DNA of 11,293 nucleotides from Candidatus Alectryobacillus merdavium. Its GTDB lineage: Bacteria; Bacillota_I; Bacilli_A; RFN20; CAG-826. Within the stretch, counting starts at the first letter, position 1. Each line of letters starts with the position of its first letter. This document shows, piece by piece, positions 1-6,420 of this stretch. The translations under genes and the position numbers were made by a program. Where the stretch lies: the NCBI GenBank assembly GCA_017694735.1, contig JADIMN010000139.1, forward strand, positions 1 to 11,293, in the 5' to 3' direction. Under the pieces are notes generated by a model, which saw only the letters and a list, made by a program, of their open reading frames with translations, was not told the DNA's origin and did no database searches.

Positions 1-281
1 ACTTTGCTTCCGTCTTTTTTAGTTTCAAATTTATATCCTACTCTAGTAGGTTTTTTATTTTTTGGATCGACAAGCATAACATTGCTAGCATCAATTGGAA
101 CATAGATTTCAACAATATCACCTTGTGGAACACTTTGAGAAGGTTTACGATGTTTTTTATGAACATTGACTCCTTCTACAACAACTTTATTTAATTTTGG
201 GAATGCTTTTTGAACAATTCCTTCTTTACCCTTATCTGCGCCTGAGATAACTCTTACTTTATCACCTTTTTTAATTTTCAT
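1..281 (-). CDS. rplX: 50S ribosomal protein L24 (partial, 3' end outside window)
   Basis: L24 is an assembly-initiating large-subunit protein that binds the 5' end of 23S rRNA. The visible 93 codons begin MKIKKGDKVRVISGADKGKE, which is the KOW motif at residues 5-22. A basic HKKHRKPSQ stretch follows near residue 42, then VPIDASNVMLVDP near residue 60, all typical of bacterial L24. Family length is about 103 residues, so only around ten C-terminal residues are missing. The ATG at 281 follows an AAGGAG site at 291-296 that overlaps the rplN stop codon, so it is tightly linked to rplN. Nothing looks abnormal in the visible part. Confidence 0.96.
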   Translation of the reverse strand, partial: MKIKKGDKVRVISGADKGKEGIVQKAFPKLNKVVVEGVNVHKKHRKPSQSVPQGDIVEIYVPIDASNVMLVDPKNKKPTRVGYKFETKKDGSK

Positions 282-294
282 AATCGATATCTCC

Positions 295-669
295 TTATAA
301 AACTTCGCTAGCTAAGGATAAGATCTTCATATATCCTTCGCCTTTTTCTCTTAGTTCTCTTGCAACAGGTCCAAAGACTCTAGTACCGATTGGAGAACCA
401 TCTTCATTAATTAAGACACATGCATTATCATCAAATCTAATGCTACTTCCATCAGCTCTTAATGTTGGATAGCTAGTTCTTACAATAACACATTTTACTT
501 TTTGTCCTTTTTTAACTTTTCCATTTGGAATAGCGTCTTTTACACTGCAAAGTACAACGTCACCAATTTTTGAAGTTTTACGATAAGAGCCACCATATAA
601 TCTAAATACTCTAACACTTCTAGCACCAGAATTATCTGCTACTACTAAATTTGTTTCGGTTTGAATCAT
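295..669 (-). CDS. rplN: 50S ribosomal protein L14
   Basis: L14 binds 23S rRNA at the subunit interface and contacts L19 and 16S rRNA (bridge B8). The 124-residue product is close to the family's usual 122. It begins MIQTETNLVVADNSGAR, the standard start, and carries the signature region with IRFDDNACVLINEDG and GTRVFGPVARELR near residues 77-107. It ends in ILSLASEVL, as expected. The start is set by an AAAGGAG site upstream of 669. It lies 14 nt after rpsQ in the operon and its stop overlaps the rplX Shine-Dalgarno site. It is the most conserved-looking protein of the set, with no insertion or tail. Confidence 0.98.
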   Translation of the reverse strand: MIQTETNLVVADNSGARSVRVFRLYGGSYRKTSKIGDVVLCSVKDAIPNGKVKKGQKVKCVIVRTSYPTLRADGSSIRFDDNACVLINEDGSPIGTRVFGPVARELREKGEGYMKILSLASEVL

Positions 670-683
670 ATTTTACTCCTTTC

Positions 684-1025
684 TTATGCTTCAACTTTTT
701 CAGTGCTCTCAGCTACGCCTTCTTGTTTTTCAAGCTCTTTTTCAACAAGCTCTTCTTCTTTCTTTAAATCCATTTCAGCGTGCTTAACAACTGCTACTAA
801 TCTAAATCTTTTTAAGGCACTTAACTTACGGCATTCCATAATAGTAACAATATCACCAACTTTAGCTACATTGTTTTCATCATGAGCATAATATTTTTTA
901 GCATATTTAACTCTTTTTCCATATTTTGGATGTCTCTTGTAAGTTTCGACTAAAACGGTAATAGTTTTAGCGTTTTTATTAGAGATAACTTCGCCTTGAA
1001 TAACTCTTCTTGTTTTTCTTTCCAT
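684..1025 (-). CDS. rpsQ: 30S ribosomal protein S17 with acidic C-terminal tail
   Basis: S17 binds helices 7 and 11 of 16S rRNA early in 30S assembly. I place the start at the ATG at 1025, giving MERKTRRVIQGEV, which matches the usual Firmicute N-terminus and sits 8 nt from the AAGGAAGG site at 1034-1041. An in-frame GTG at 1034 lies inside that site and is not credible. The product has 113 residues against about 85 for the family. Residues 1-83 are the ordinary OB-fold core (KTITVLVETYKRHPKYGKRV, then KKYYAHDE, then GDIVTIMECRKLSALKRF). Residues 84-113 form an extra tail rich in Glu and Lys that ends STEKVEA. The tail's role is unknown. Confidence 0.96.
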   Translation of the reverse strand: MERKTRRVIQGEVISNKNAKTITVLVETYKRHPKYGKRVKYAKKYYAHDENNVAKVGDIVTIMECRKLSALKRFRLVAVVKHAEMDLKKEEELVEKELEKQEGVAESTEKVEA

Positions 1026-1039
1026 TTTAGTCACCTTCC

Positions 1040-1237
1040 TTATTTAATACCATTGCTACGTTCTTTAATTACGGTAAGAATTCTAGCAATATCTTTTCTA
1101 ACAAGTCTTACTTGTTCGCCGTGTTCAAGTTGACCAACAGCTTTTCTTCTTCTTAGGTGGAATAATTCTTCCTTAAGTAAGTAAACTTTTTCTTTTAATT
1201 CTTCATCACTTAATGCTCTAATTTCATCAATTTTCAT
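1040..1237 (-). CDS. rpmC: 50S ribosomal protein L29
   Basis: L29 sits near the peptide exit tunnel next to L23 and helps form the docking site for trigger factor and SRP. The 65-residue product is of normal length. It opens MKIDEIRALSDEELKEKV and continues as two predicted helices, with the conserved basic stretch ELFHLRRRKAVGQLEH around residues 24-40 and VRKDIARILTVIKER near the end. The AAAGGAG-like site at about 1249-1255 supports the ATG at 1237. Its start lies 2 nt before the last bases of rplP, which suggests coupled translation with the flanking rplP and rpsQ genes. Confidence 0.97.
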   Translation of the reverse strand: MKIDEIRALSDEELKEKVYLLKEELFHLRRRKAVGQLEHGEQVRLVRKDIARILTVIKERSNGIK

Positions 1238-1239
1238 AT

Positions 1240-1668
1240 TTACTTACTCTCCTTTACTGTGTCAGCTTTTGAAACTACACGACACTTAATTGGAAGCTTA
1301 TATGAAGCAAGTTTTAATGCTTGTCTTGCATCAGCTTCGCTTACACCGGCCATTTCAAACATAATGGTTCCTTTTTTAACAACTGCTACATAGTATTCTG
1401 GGCTACCTTTACCAGATCCCATTCTGACTTCAGCAGGTTTTTTAGTTTTAGCAAGTTGTGGGAAGATTCTAATATAAACCTTACCACTTCTTTTTGTATA
1501 TCTAGAAAGAACAATACGTGCAGCTTCAATTTGTCTTGCACTAATCCATGTTCCCTCTAATGCTTCAAGACCAAATTCACCAAACGCGACAGTGTTACCT
1601 TTTGTTGCAACACCTTCGTATCTAACAATATGAGGTCTTCTATATTTTAATCTTTTAGGTTGTAACAT
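1240..1668 (-). CDS. rplP: 50S ribosomal protein L16
   Basis: L16 contacts the A-site tRNA elbow and shapes the peptidyl transferase region of 23S rRNA. The product is 142 residues (family about 137-144). It starts MLQPKRLKYRRPH and contains FGEFGLEALEGTWISARQIE near residues 29-48, then GKVYIRIFPQ. The hallmark EVRMGSGKGSPEYYVAVVK follows near residue 80, with MFEMAGVSEADARQALKLAS after it. The start at 1668 is preceded by an AAGGAGAA site that falls inside the 3' end of rpsC, whose stop is only a few bases upstream. No unusual segments are seen. Confidence 0.98.
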   Translation of the reverse strand: MLQPKRLKYRRPHIVRYEGVATKGNTVAFGEFGLEALEGTWISARQIEAARIVLSRYTKRSGKVYIRIFPQLAKTKKPAEVRMGSGKGSPEYYVAVVKKGTIMFEMAGVSEADARQALKLASYKLPIKCRVVSKADTVKESK

Positions 1669-1671
1669 AGA

Positions 1672-2397
1672 TTATTCTCCTTCCTTGACTTTACGAGGTT
1701 TAATATCTTTTTCACCTCTACAAATCCATACTTTGATACCGAGTCTACCATAGATAGTTCTTGCTTCTGCAGCAGCATAATCAATATCACTTCTTAATGT
1801 ATGTAGAGATAAGATTCCATCTTTATATCCTTCGCTTCTAGCAATATCAGCACCAGCAAGTCTTCCAGAAACTTCTGTTTTTACACCAAGAGCTCCAGCT
1901 TTCTTAATTTGTTGAATTGCTTTCTTTTGAGCGATTCTAAATGAAACTCTGTTTTCAAGTTGATTAGCAATTCTTTTTGCCATAATAGTAGCATCAAGTT
2001 CGCCTCTTTTAATGACGTTATATCTTAATTCAACTCTACCTTTTGTTCCATTTTTTACAATTTTGATAACACCAGCTTTGATTTGATTTAAATATTGATC
2101 ATTGTTTCCAGCAAGTATACCACCATTTAATAAGTGAAGATTAACTTTAATTAATAATCCCTTATCGGTTTTTACTCTATCAATTTCAATATTTGATAAG
2201 TAAACATCTTTATCGCCGGTCTTTTTATCTTTATCTTTGCTATCTTTAATTTTTTGTAAGAAATTTGTAATAAACTTTCTAATATTTATATCTTCAAGTA
2301 AATAAGTAGAAAATTCTTTTTTATCAGCATACCAATGAGTATTCCAATCTCTATTGATACCAATTCTCATTCCAACTGGATTAACTTTTTGTCCCAT
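1672..2397 (-). CDS. rpsC: 30S ribosomal protein S3 with degenerate KH loop and Lys/Asp-rich insert
   Basis: S3 lines the mRNA entry channel of the 30S subunit and contributes to mRNA helicase activity and initiation. The N-terminus MGQKVNPVGMRIGINRDWNT and the C-terminal domain (KRGELDATIMAKRIANQLEN, VSGRLAGADIARSEGY, LHTLRSDIDYAAAEARTIYG) are unmistakable. The length is 241 residues against a usual 210-220. There are two oddities. Residues 51-65 are a Lys/Asp-rich insertion. The KH-domain segment expected to read roughly PGVVIGRGG is NGGILAGNND (91-100), so the RNA-binding GXXG loop is absent. The frame is continuous and conserved on both sides, so this does not look like a frameshift. The start follows an AAAGGAG site. 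Confidence 0.97.
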   Translation of the reverse strand: MGQKVNPVGMRIGINRDWNTHWYADKKEFSTYLLEDINIRKFITNFLQKIKDSKDKDKKTGDKDVYLSNIEIDRVKTDKGLLIKVNLHLLNGGILAGNNDQYLNQIKAGVIKIVKNGTKGRVELRYNVIKRGELDATIMAKRIANQLENRVSFRIAQKKAIQQIKKAGALGVKTEVSGRLAGADIARSEGYKDGILSLHTLRSDIDYAAAEARTIYGRLGIKVWICRGEKDIKPRKVKEGE

Positions 2398-2410
2398 ACT
2401 TACTCCTTTC

Positions 2411-2956
2411 TTACTTCTTTTCCTTTACTACACAAGTGATATGACACATTCTTTTTACTAAACCACTAGCACTACCTTTTGCTCTTGGTAAGTATCTTTT
2501 CATTCTCATTCCATCACTTGCATAGATTTCTTTGATGTATAACTTTTCATCATCAAGATTAAAATTATTAATTGCATTGCTTGCAGCACTTTGAATTACT
2601 TTAAGTACTGGAAGAGCAGCAGCTTTATTTAAATTTTTAAGTATTGCAACTGCTTCGCTAACGCTTTTTCCTCTAACTAAATCAATAACTAATCTAGCTT
2701 TTCTTGGAGTGCATCTAATATTTTTAGCAACTGCTTTAGCCTCGCTAACAGGATTTGGAAGAGGTTTTTCTTCTTGTGCCTTCTTTAAAGCTTTCTTTTC
2801 TTCTTTTTCAGCTTTCTTAGCGGCTTTTTCTTGTTTTTTAGCAGTTTTCTTAGCAACTTTTTCTTCAACTACAGGAGTTGCAACTTTTTCTTCAACTTCT
2901 TTTTTAGCTCTTGGCTTTCTTGTAGTTGTTTTTTTGCTTTTTACTTCTTCAGCCAT
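2411..2956 (-). CDS. rplV: 50S ribosomal protein L22 with long charged N-terminal arm
   Basis: L22 lines the peptide exit tunnel with its beta-hairpin and binds several 23S rRNA domains. The conserved core occupies residues 71-181: SEAKAVAKNIRCTPRKARLV, then VIQSAASNAINNFNLD, then the hairpin region DGMRMKRYLPRAKGSASG and CHITCVVKEKK. The product is 181 residues while the family has about 110-115. The extra 70 residues at the N-terminus are rich in Lys, Glu and Ala, with repeated KVA, KKA and EEK units and no hydrophobic core, so the arm is probably disordered or helical and solvent-exposed. The start is clear: an AGGAGG site at 2966-2971 lies 9 nt from the ATG, and that ATG overlaps the rpsS stop as TAATG. 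Confidence 0.96.
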   Translation of the reverse strand: MAEEVKSKKTTTRKPRAKKEVEEKVATPVVEEKVAKKTAKKQEKAAKKAEKEEKKALKKAQEEKPLPNPVSEAKAVAKNIRCTPRKARLVIDLVRGKSVSEAVAILKNLNKAAALPVLKVIQSAASNAINNFNLDDEKLYIKEIYASDGMRMKRYLPRAKGSASGLVKRMCHITCVVKEKK

Positions 2957-3249
2957 TATTTTTTACCTCCTGCAGCTTTATCTTGAGCATTGTTTCCGCT
3001 GTGACCTTTAAATGTTCTAGTTGGGGAGAATTCACCAAGTTTATGTCCAACCATATCTTCGGTAATATAAACAGTAATAAACTCTCTTCCATTATAAACA
3101 GCAAAGGTGTGTTCAACAAATGCTGGGAAAATTGTACTTCTTCTAGACCATGTCTTGATGACTTCTTTTTTGTTAGCCTTATTTAAAGCTTCAACTTTTT
3201 TAAGTAAATATTCATCACAGAATGGTCCCTTTTTTAAACTTCTTGACAT
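2956..3249 (-). CDS. rpsS: 30S ribosomal protein S19
   Basis: S19 forms a complex with S13 in the 30S head and contacts the intersubunit bridge near the A-site tRNA. The product is 97 residues (family about 92). It begins MSRSLKKGPFCDEYLLKKVE and includes IKTWSRRSTIFPAFVEHTFA near residues 31-50, then YNGREFITVYITEDMVGHKL and GEFSPTRTFKGHSG, all canonical. The few extra residues at the end (NNAQDKAAGGKK) are common in Gram-positive versions. It is preceded by an AAAGGAG site and shares one base with the rplV start (TAATG), indicating coupled translation. Confidence 0.98.
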   Translation of the reverse strand: MSRSLKKGPFCDEYLLKKVEALNKANKKEVIKTWSRRSTIFPAFVEHTFAVYNGREFITVYITEDMVGHKLGEFSPTRTFKGHSGNNAQDKAAGGKK

Positions 3250-3264
3250 TACTTTACTCCTTTA

Positions 3265-4101
3265 CTATTTATCATTAATTCTCTTAATAATTAATTTACT
3301 AGAAGATTTTTTAACTCTTCTTGTCTTGACTCCAAGAGCTCTCTTACCCCATGGAGTACGTGGTGCATCTCTACCAATTGGACACTTACCTTCACCACCA
3401 CCGTGAGGGTGATCTGTTGGGTTCATAGCACTACCTCTAACAGTAGGTCTAATACCTAACCATCTAGATTTACCAGCTTTACCTAAGTTAACTAAGTTGT
3501 AATCAAGATTTCCAACAATACCAATTGTTGCTCTACATTTTCCTAATACTTTTCTTGTTTCACCGCTTTGAAGTCTGATAATTACATACTTTCCTTCTTT
3601 ACCAAGAATTTGAGCAGAACTTCCAGCAGCTCTGCAAAGTTGACCGCCTTTTCCAGGAGTAAGTTCAAGATTGTGAACTCTAGTACCTTCTGGAATGTTT
3701 TCAAGAAGCATTGCGTTTCCAGTAACAATATCAGCAACATCACTTGAAACAATTTTGTCACCAACTTTTAATCCAAGTGGAGCAATGATATATCTTTTTT
3801 CACCATCAACATAATTAATAAGTGAGATATATGCGTTTCTATTTGGATCGTATTCAATTGTTGCAACCTTTCCAACGATATCGGTTTTATTTCTTTTAAA
3901 GTCAATTATACGATACTTTCTTTTATGTCCCCCACCGATATGTCTTGTTGTAATAACACCTTGTTGGTTTCTACCACCGGTTTTACTTAATTTAACAAGA
4001 AGTGATTTTTCAGGAGTTACATTTTTACTTAATTCTTCGAAAGTCGTATTAGTCATAGCTCTACGAGATGGACTTGTAGGCTTATATGTTCTAATTCCCA
4101 T
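3265..4101 (-). CDS. rplB: 50S ribosomal protein L2
   Basis: L2 is one of the most conserved ribosomal proteins. It supports subunit joining and the peptidyl transferase centre. The 278-residue product has family length. Visible landmarks are MGIRTYKPTSPSRR at the start, GGRNQQGVITTRHIGGGHKR at 42-61, the central RNA-binding region PEGTRVHNLELTPGKGGQL near 137-155, and the NPTDHPHGGGEGK motif with His231 and His233. It ends in the basic tail KTRRVKKSSSKLIIK. An AGGAGAA site precedes the ATG. The 43-nt gap to rplW upstream is the largest inside this operon and shows no terminator. Confidence 0.99.
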   Translation of the reverse strand: MGIRTYKPTSPSRRAMTNTTFEELSKNVTPEKSLLVKLSKTGGRNQQGVITTRHIGGGHKRKYRIIDFKRNKTDIVGKVATIEYDPNRNAYISLINYVDGEKRYIIAPLGLKVGDKIVSSDVADIVTGNAMLLENIPEGTRVHNLELTPGKGGQLCRAAGSSAQILGKEGKYVIIRLQSGETRKVLGKCRATIGIVGNLDYNLVNLGKAGKSRWLGIRPTVRGSAMNPTDHPHGGGEGKCPIGRDAPRTPWGKRALGVKTRRVKKSSSKLIIKRINDK

Positions 4102-4144
4102 TTTTAAATTCTCCTATATTTATCCTTATTTATATATATGGTGA

Positions 4145-4486
4145 TTAATCTTTGAATAAATCAATTGCTTCACCATCTTTAATTGTTACAATTGCTTTCT
4201 TATATCCAGAAATGATTCCTTTATATCTTGAACCTCTGGTAGTTTGCTTTGCTATAACATTTGAAATAGCAACTTTTGTAACTTCAACTTTGAAGATTTT
4301 TTCAATAGCTTTTTTAATTTGAATTTTATTAGCATCTTTACTAACTTCAAATGTTGCTTTATTTTGAGTTTGCATTAAGTTCATTGTTTTTTCTGTAATA
4401 ACAGGTCTTACAATTACTTCGAAGTCATTTAATGTAGGTTTTTTTACATTTTCAACAACTTCTTCAACTTTTTTCTTTCTTGGCAT
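4145..4486 (-). CDS. rplW: 50S ribosomal protein L23
   Basis: L23 lies at the tunnel exit and is the main docking point for trigger factor and SRP. The core is recognisable from VIVRPVITEKTMNLMQTQNK near residues 24-43, with KATFEVSKDANKIQIKKAIE and the later stretch FKVEVTKVAISNVIAK. The rRNA-binding loop (QTTRGSRYKGIISGYKKAIV) follows. The length is 113 residues against 95-100, owing to an N-terminal Lys/Glu/Val-rich addition of about 20 residues (starting MPRKKKVEEVVENVKK). The start codon shares one base with the rplD stop (TAATG), which fixes the start and suggests coupling. Confidence 0.97.
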   Translation of the reverse strand: MPRKKKVEEVVENVKKPTLNDFEVIVRPVITEKTMNLMQTQNKATFEVSKDANKIQIKKAIEKIFKVEVTKVAISNVIAKQTTRGSRYKGIISGYKKAIVTIKDGEAIDLFKD

Positions 4487-5106
4487 TATGCTAATACCTC
4501 CTCAATTTTCTTAATGTCGTTTTGATCAACAACAAGTGATTTAGTATTTAATAAGTCATATACAGAAACATTATTAAATTCTCTAACAACAACATTTTCT
4601 AAGTTTTTGCTTGCTTGATGAACAAGTTCATCACTACTTACTAATAAAACTCTACCGCTAGCTTTAATTGCGTTTAAGATAGTTTTCATATCTTTTGTTT
4701 TTCCGCTAACTTTTAACTCATCAACAACAATTAAATTCTCTTTAACTTTAAGACTTAATGCAGATCTAAGAGCTAATTTATGAGCTTTTTTGTTTTGAGC
4801 TAATTTATAGTTTTGATTTCCATCTGGACCAAGAGCGTTTCCGCCACCAACCCAGATAGGTGATCTTGATGAACCAGCTCTAGCTCTACCGGTTCCTTTT
4901 TGTCTCCAAGGTTTTTTACCACCACCACTAACTTCATGTCTTGTTTTTGTTTTAGCAGTAGCTTGTCTCATATTTGCTTGATAAACTTGAACAGCATCAA
5001 ACATAACTTGAGTATTTTCTTTAACTTGGAATACATCTTTATTTAAATCTAATGCAGAAACAACTTCACCAGTTGTATTTAAGACATTAACACTTAATTT
5101 TTTCAT
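4486..5106 (-). CDS. rplD: 50S ribosomal protein L4
   Basis: L4 binds 23S rRNA domain I, and its extended loop reaches the exit tunnel. In Gammaproteobacteria it also autoregulates the S10 operon. The 206-residue product has family length. The extended-loop region is clear: RQATAKTKTRHEVSGGGKKP (about 47-66), WRQKGTGRARAGSSRSP, then a glycine-rich GGGNALGP. The sequence KKAHKLALRSALSLK follows. The C-terminal globular part, including ILNAIKASGRVLLVSSDE and VYDLLNTKSLVVDQNDIKKI, is also typical. An AAAGGAG site precedes the ATG. Whether it controls this operon through the leader at 6177-6306 cannot be told from sequence. Confidence 0.97.
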   Translation of the reverse strand: MKKLSVNVLNTTGEVVSALDLNKDVFQVKENTQVMFDAVQVYQANMRQATAKTKTRHEVSGGGKKPWRQKGTGRARAGSSRSPIWVGGGNALGPDGNQNYKLAQNKKAHKLALRSALSLKVKENLIVVDELKVSGKTKDMKTILNAIKASGRVLLVSSDELVHQASKNLENVVVREFNNVSVYDLLNTKSLVVDQNDIKKIEEVLA

Positions 5107-5128
5107 TATGTTTTCTCCTTTCTAGTTA

Positions 5129-5848
5129 TTAAGCACTTACTTCAGCACTTGGAGTAGCTTCTTCTTCTTTCTTTGGAGTGTTATTTACAAGTTCTTTAAC
5201 TACTTGTTTTGTTCCAAATTGAGTTCTATAAGCAGACTTAATTGTTACAAATGATTTCTTAGGTCCTGGTAAACCACCTTTAATTAAGATGTAATTTTTC
5301 TCAACATTTACATCAACAACTAATAAGTTTTGAATTGTTGCAGATTTATTACCATGATGACCAGACATTTTCTTTCCTGGTAAGACTCTGTTATTGTCTC
5401 TACCATTGTTAGCAAATGAACCAACACCTCTATGGTAACCACTACCATGTCCTTTAGGACCGATAGTAAATCCATATCTTGCGATTGCACCAGTGTATCC
5501 TCTACCTTTACTAGTTCCAGTAACATCAACGATATCACCGACTTTAAAGATATCAACTTTTACTTCATTACCAACTTGGTAAGATTCTAATTCGTCACCT
5601 TTAATTTCAAATAAATGTTGTTTAGGAGTAACATTTGCTTTTTCAAAAATTCCTTTTTCACATTTATTTAATCTAGATAATTTTGCATCTTCGACACCAA
5701 CTTGAAGAGCTTTATATCCATCTTTTTCAAGTGTTTTAACTTGTGTTACAACGTTTGGTAATACTTCAACAACTGTAACAGGATAAGAGGTACCATCTTT
5801 TGCAAATACTTGAGTCATTCCAACTTTTCTTCCAATAATTTCTTTCAT
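5129..5848 (-). CDS. rplC: 50S ribosomal protein L3 with C-terminal tail
   Basis: L3 is an early-assembly large-subunit protein whose central extension reaches the peptidyl transferase centre. I use the ATG at 5848 (MKEIIGRKVGMTQVFAKDGT), which lies 8 nt from an AAGGAGG site at 5857-5863. The frame stays open 14 codons upstream into rpsJ, but that start has no support. The central signature reads KGRGYTGAIARYGFTIGPKG, then HGSGYHRGVGSFA, then PGKKMSGHHGNKSATIQNLL, which includes the Gln of the loop that is methylated in many bacteria. The product has 239 residues, whereas about 210 is usual. The surplus is a C-terminal tail ending KKEEEATPSAEVSA. Confidence 0.97.
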   Translation of the reverse strand: MKEIIGRKVGMTQVFAKDGTSYPVTVVEVLPNVVTQVKTLEKDGYKALQVGVEDAKLSRLNKCEKGIFEKANVTPKQHLFEIKGDELESYQVGNEVKVDIFKVGDIVDVTGTSKGRGYTGAIARYGFTIGPKGHGSGYHRGVGSFANNGRDNNRVLPGKKMSGHHGNKSATIQNLLVVDVNVEKNYILIKGGLPGPKKSFVTIKSAYRTQFGTKQVVKELVNNTPKKEEEATPSAEVSA

Positions 5849-5861
5849 TGCATTTACCTCC

Positions 5862-6176
5862 TTATAACTTGATATCGATATCAACACCACTTGGTAAATC
5901 CAATCTCTTTAAGAAATCGATTGTTTGTTTTGTAGGATGAGTAATACCGATTAATCTCTTGTGAGTTCTAATCTCGAATTGTTCACGAGAATCTTTGTAC
6001 TTGTGTACTGCTCTTAAAATTGTATAGACTTGTCTTTCAGTTGGAAGTGGAATTGGTCCAACAATTTGAGCGCCTGATTTTTTCGCAACTTCGATTATCT
6101 TTTGAACACTAGCTTCAAGTAATCTATGATCATAAGCTTGTAATCGAATACGAATTTCATCTTTCTTTTTAGCCAT
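5862..6176 (-). CDS. rpsJ: 30S ribosomal protein S10
   Basis: S10 (NusE) is a 30S head protein that also joins NusB in transcription antitermination complexes. The 104-residue product has family length. It shows IRIRLQAYDHRLLEASVQKI near residues 8-27, then GPIPLPTERQVYTILR, then the loop and signature region REQFEIRTHKRLIGI, and ends in LPSGVDIDIKL. It is the first gene of the operon. An AAGGAGG site at 6184-6190 sits 7 nt from the ATG, and the leader at 6177-6306 precedes it. Its stop overlaps the rplC Shine-Dalgarno site. Confidence 0.99.
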   Translation of the reverse strand: MAKKKDEIRIRLQAYDHRLLEASVQKIIEVAKKSGAQIVGPIPLPTERQVYTILRAVHKYKDSREQFEIRTHKRLIGITHPTKQTIDFLKRLDLPSGVDIDIKL

Positions 6177-6306
6177 GAATTTTCCTCCTTAATTTTAATA
6201 GGCCTGGTAGTGTAAATCCGTTCAATACGAGTTCCCTGAATGCCTATCATGACAACGCCTATCGGTGTATCAGCAATCTCGCATATCAACACTTTTCTAC
6301 ACACGC
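6177..6306 (-). promoter_or_regulatory. Structured 5' leader of the S10 operon (candidate autoregulatory RNA)
   Basis: The leader is visibly richer in G and C than the flanking AT tracts, which suggests selection on RNA structure. Minus-strand complementarities found by eye are AGTGT (6293-6289) with ACACT (6213-6209), and nested inside it ATGCGAG (6284-6278) with CTCGTAT (6231-6225). The heptamer GATAGGC occurs twice (6263-6257 and 6248-6242). Either copy can pair with GCCTATT (6203-6197), which lies 6 nt before the Shine-Dalgarno site. That gives two mutually exclusive folds close to the ribosome binding site. Ribosomal protein leaders with this logic are known, but I cannot assign this one to a named family. 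Confidence 0.6.
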
Positions 6307-6312
6307 TCTAAT

Positions 6313-6341
6313 ATAATAATATATATATAAATATATTGCAA
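6313..6341 (-). promoter_or_regulatory. Promoter of the S10 ribosomal operon
   Basis: On the minus strand a TTGCAA -35 element (6341-6336) and a TATTAT -10 element (6318-6313) are separated by 17 bases. The predicted transcript begins near 6306, just where the GC-richer leader begins. The flanking DNA is an almost pure AT tract, so alternative -10 hexamers shifted by a few bases are possible. Position after a terminator and before the leader supports the call. Confidence 0.65.
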
Positions 6342-6366
6342 ATCTTTTTTGTAATTTTTTTTAAAA

Positions 6367-6395
6367 TTAAAAAACCTCCTAACTATAAGGAGATT
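6367..6395 (-). terminator. Rho-independent terminator after the membrane protein gene
   Basis: On the minus strand AATCTCCT (6395-6388) and AGGAGGTT (6380-6373) form an 8-bp stem (one G-U pair) around a 7-nt loop, followed by a run of T. It lies 26 nt after the stop of the 6421-6858 gene and before the S10 promoter, so it insulates the ribosomal operon from upstream transcription. Confidence 0.8.
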
Positions 6396-6420
6396 GTTTT
6401 CAATTTTTTATTATTAAAAA

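Noticed and set aside
661..885. Plus-strand open frame rich in Ser and Phe
   Set aside because: It is the complement of the rpsQ tail codons, has no ribosome binding site and shows shadow composition.
1026..1034. Upstream GTG start for rpsQ
   Set aside because: The GTG overlaps the AAGGAAGG site itself; the ATG at 1025 has correct spacing and the family N-terminus.
1321..1560. Plus-strand open frame inside rplP
   Set aside because: Lies fully within a strongly conserved gene on the other strand; no start signals.
2709..3186. Two plus-strand open frames opposite rplV and rpsS
   Set aside because: Phe/Ser-rich mirror of the Lys/Glu-rich L22 arm; both are shadows without Shine-Dalgarno sites.
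3107..3406. Plus-strand open frame opposite rpsS and rplB
   Set aside because: Spans two conserved genes and has no promoter or ribosome binding site.
3582..3764. Minus-strand open frame inside rplB in another frame
   Set aside because: Out-of-frame Leu-rich reading of a conserved gene.
5320..5556. Minus-strand open frame inside rplC in another frame
   Set aside because: Overlaps the most conserved part of L3 and has no start signals.
5849..5890. Upstream start extending rplC by 14 codons
   Set aside because: The extension lies over the rpsJ end and the rplC Shine-Dalgarno site; L3 proteins begin at MKEIIGRKVGMTQ-like sequence.
6095..6304. Possible leader peptide (GTG start) read through the S10 leader into rpsJ
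   Set aside because: No Shine-Dalgarno site before the GTG, and it runs into rpsJ out of frame; the region is better explained as structured RNA.
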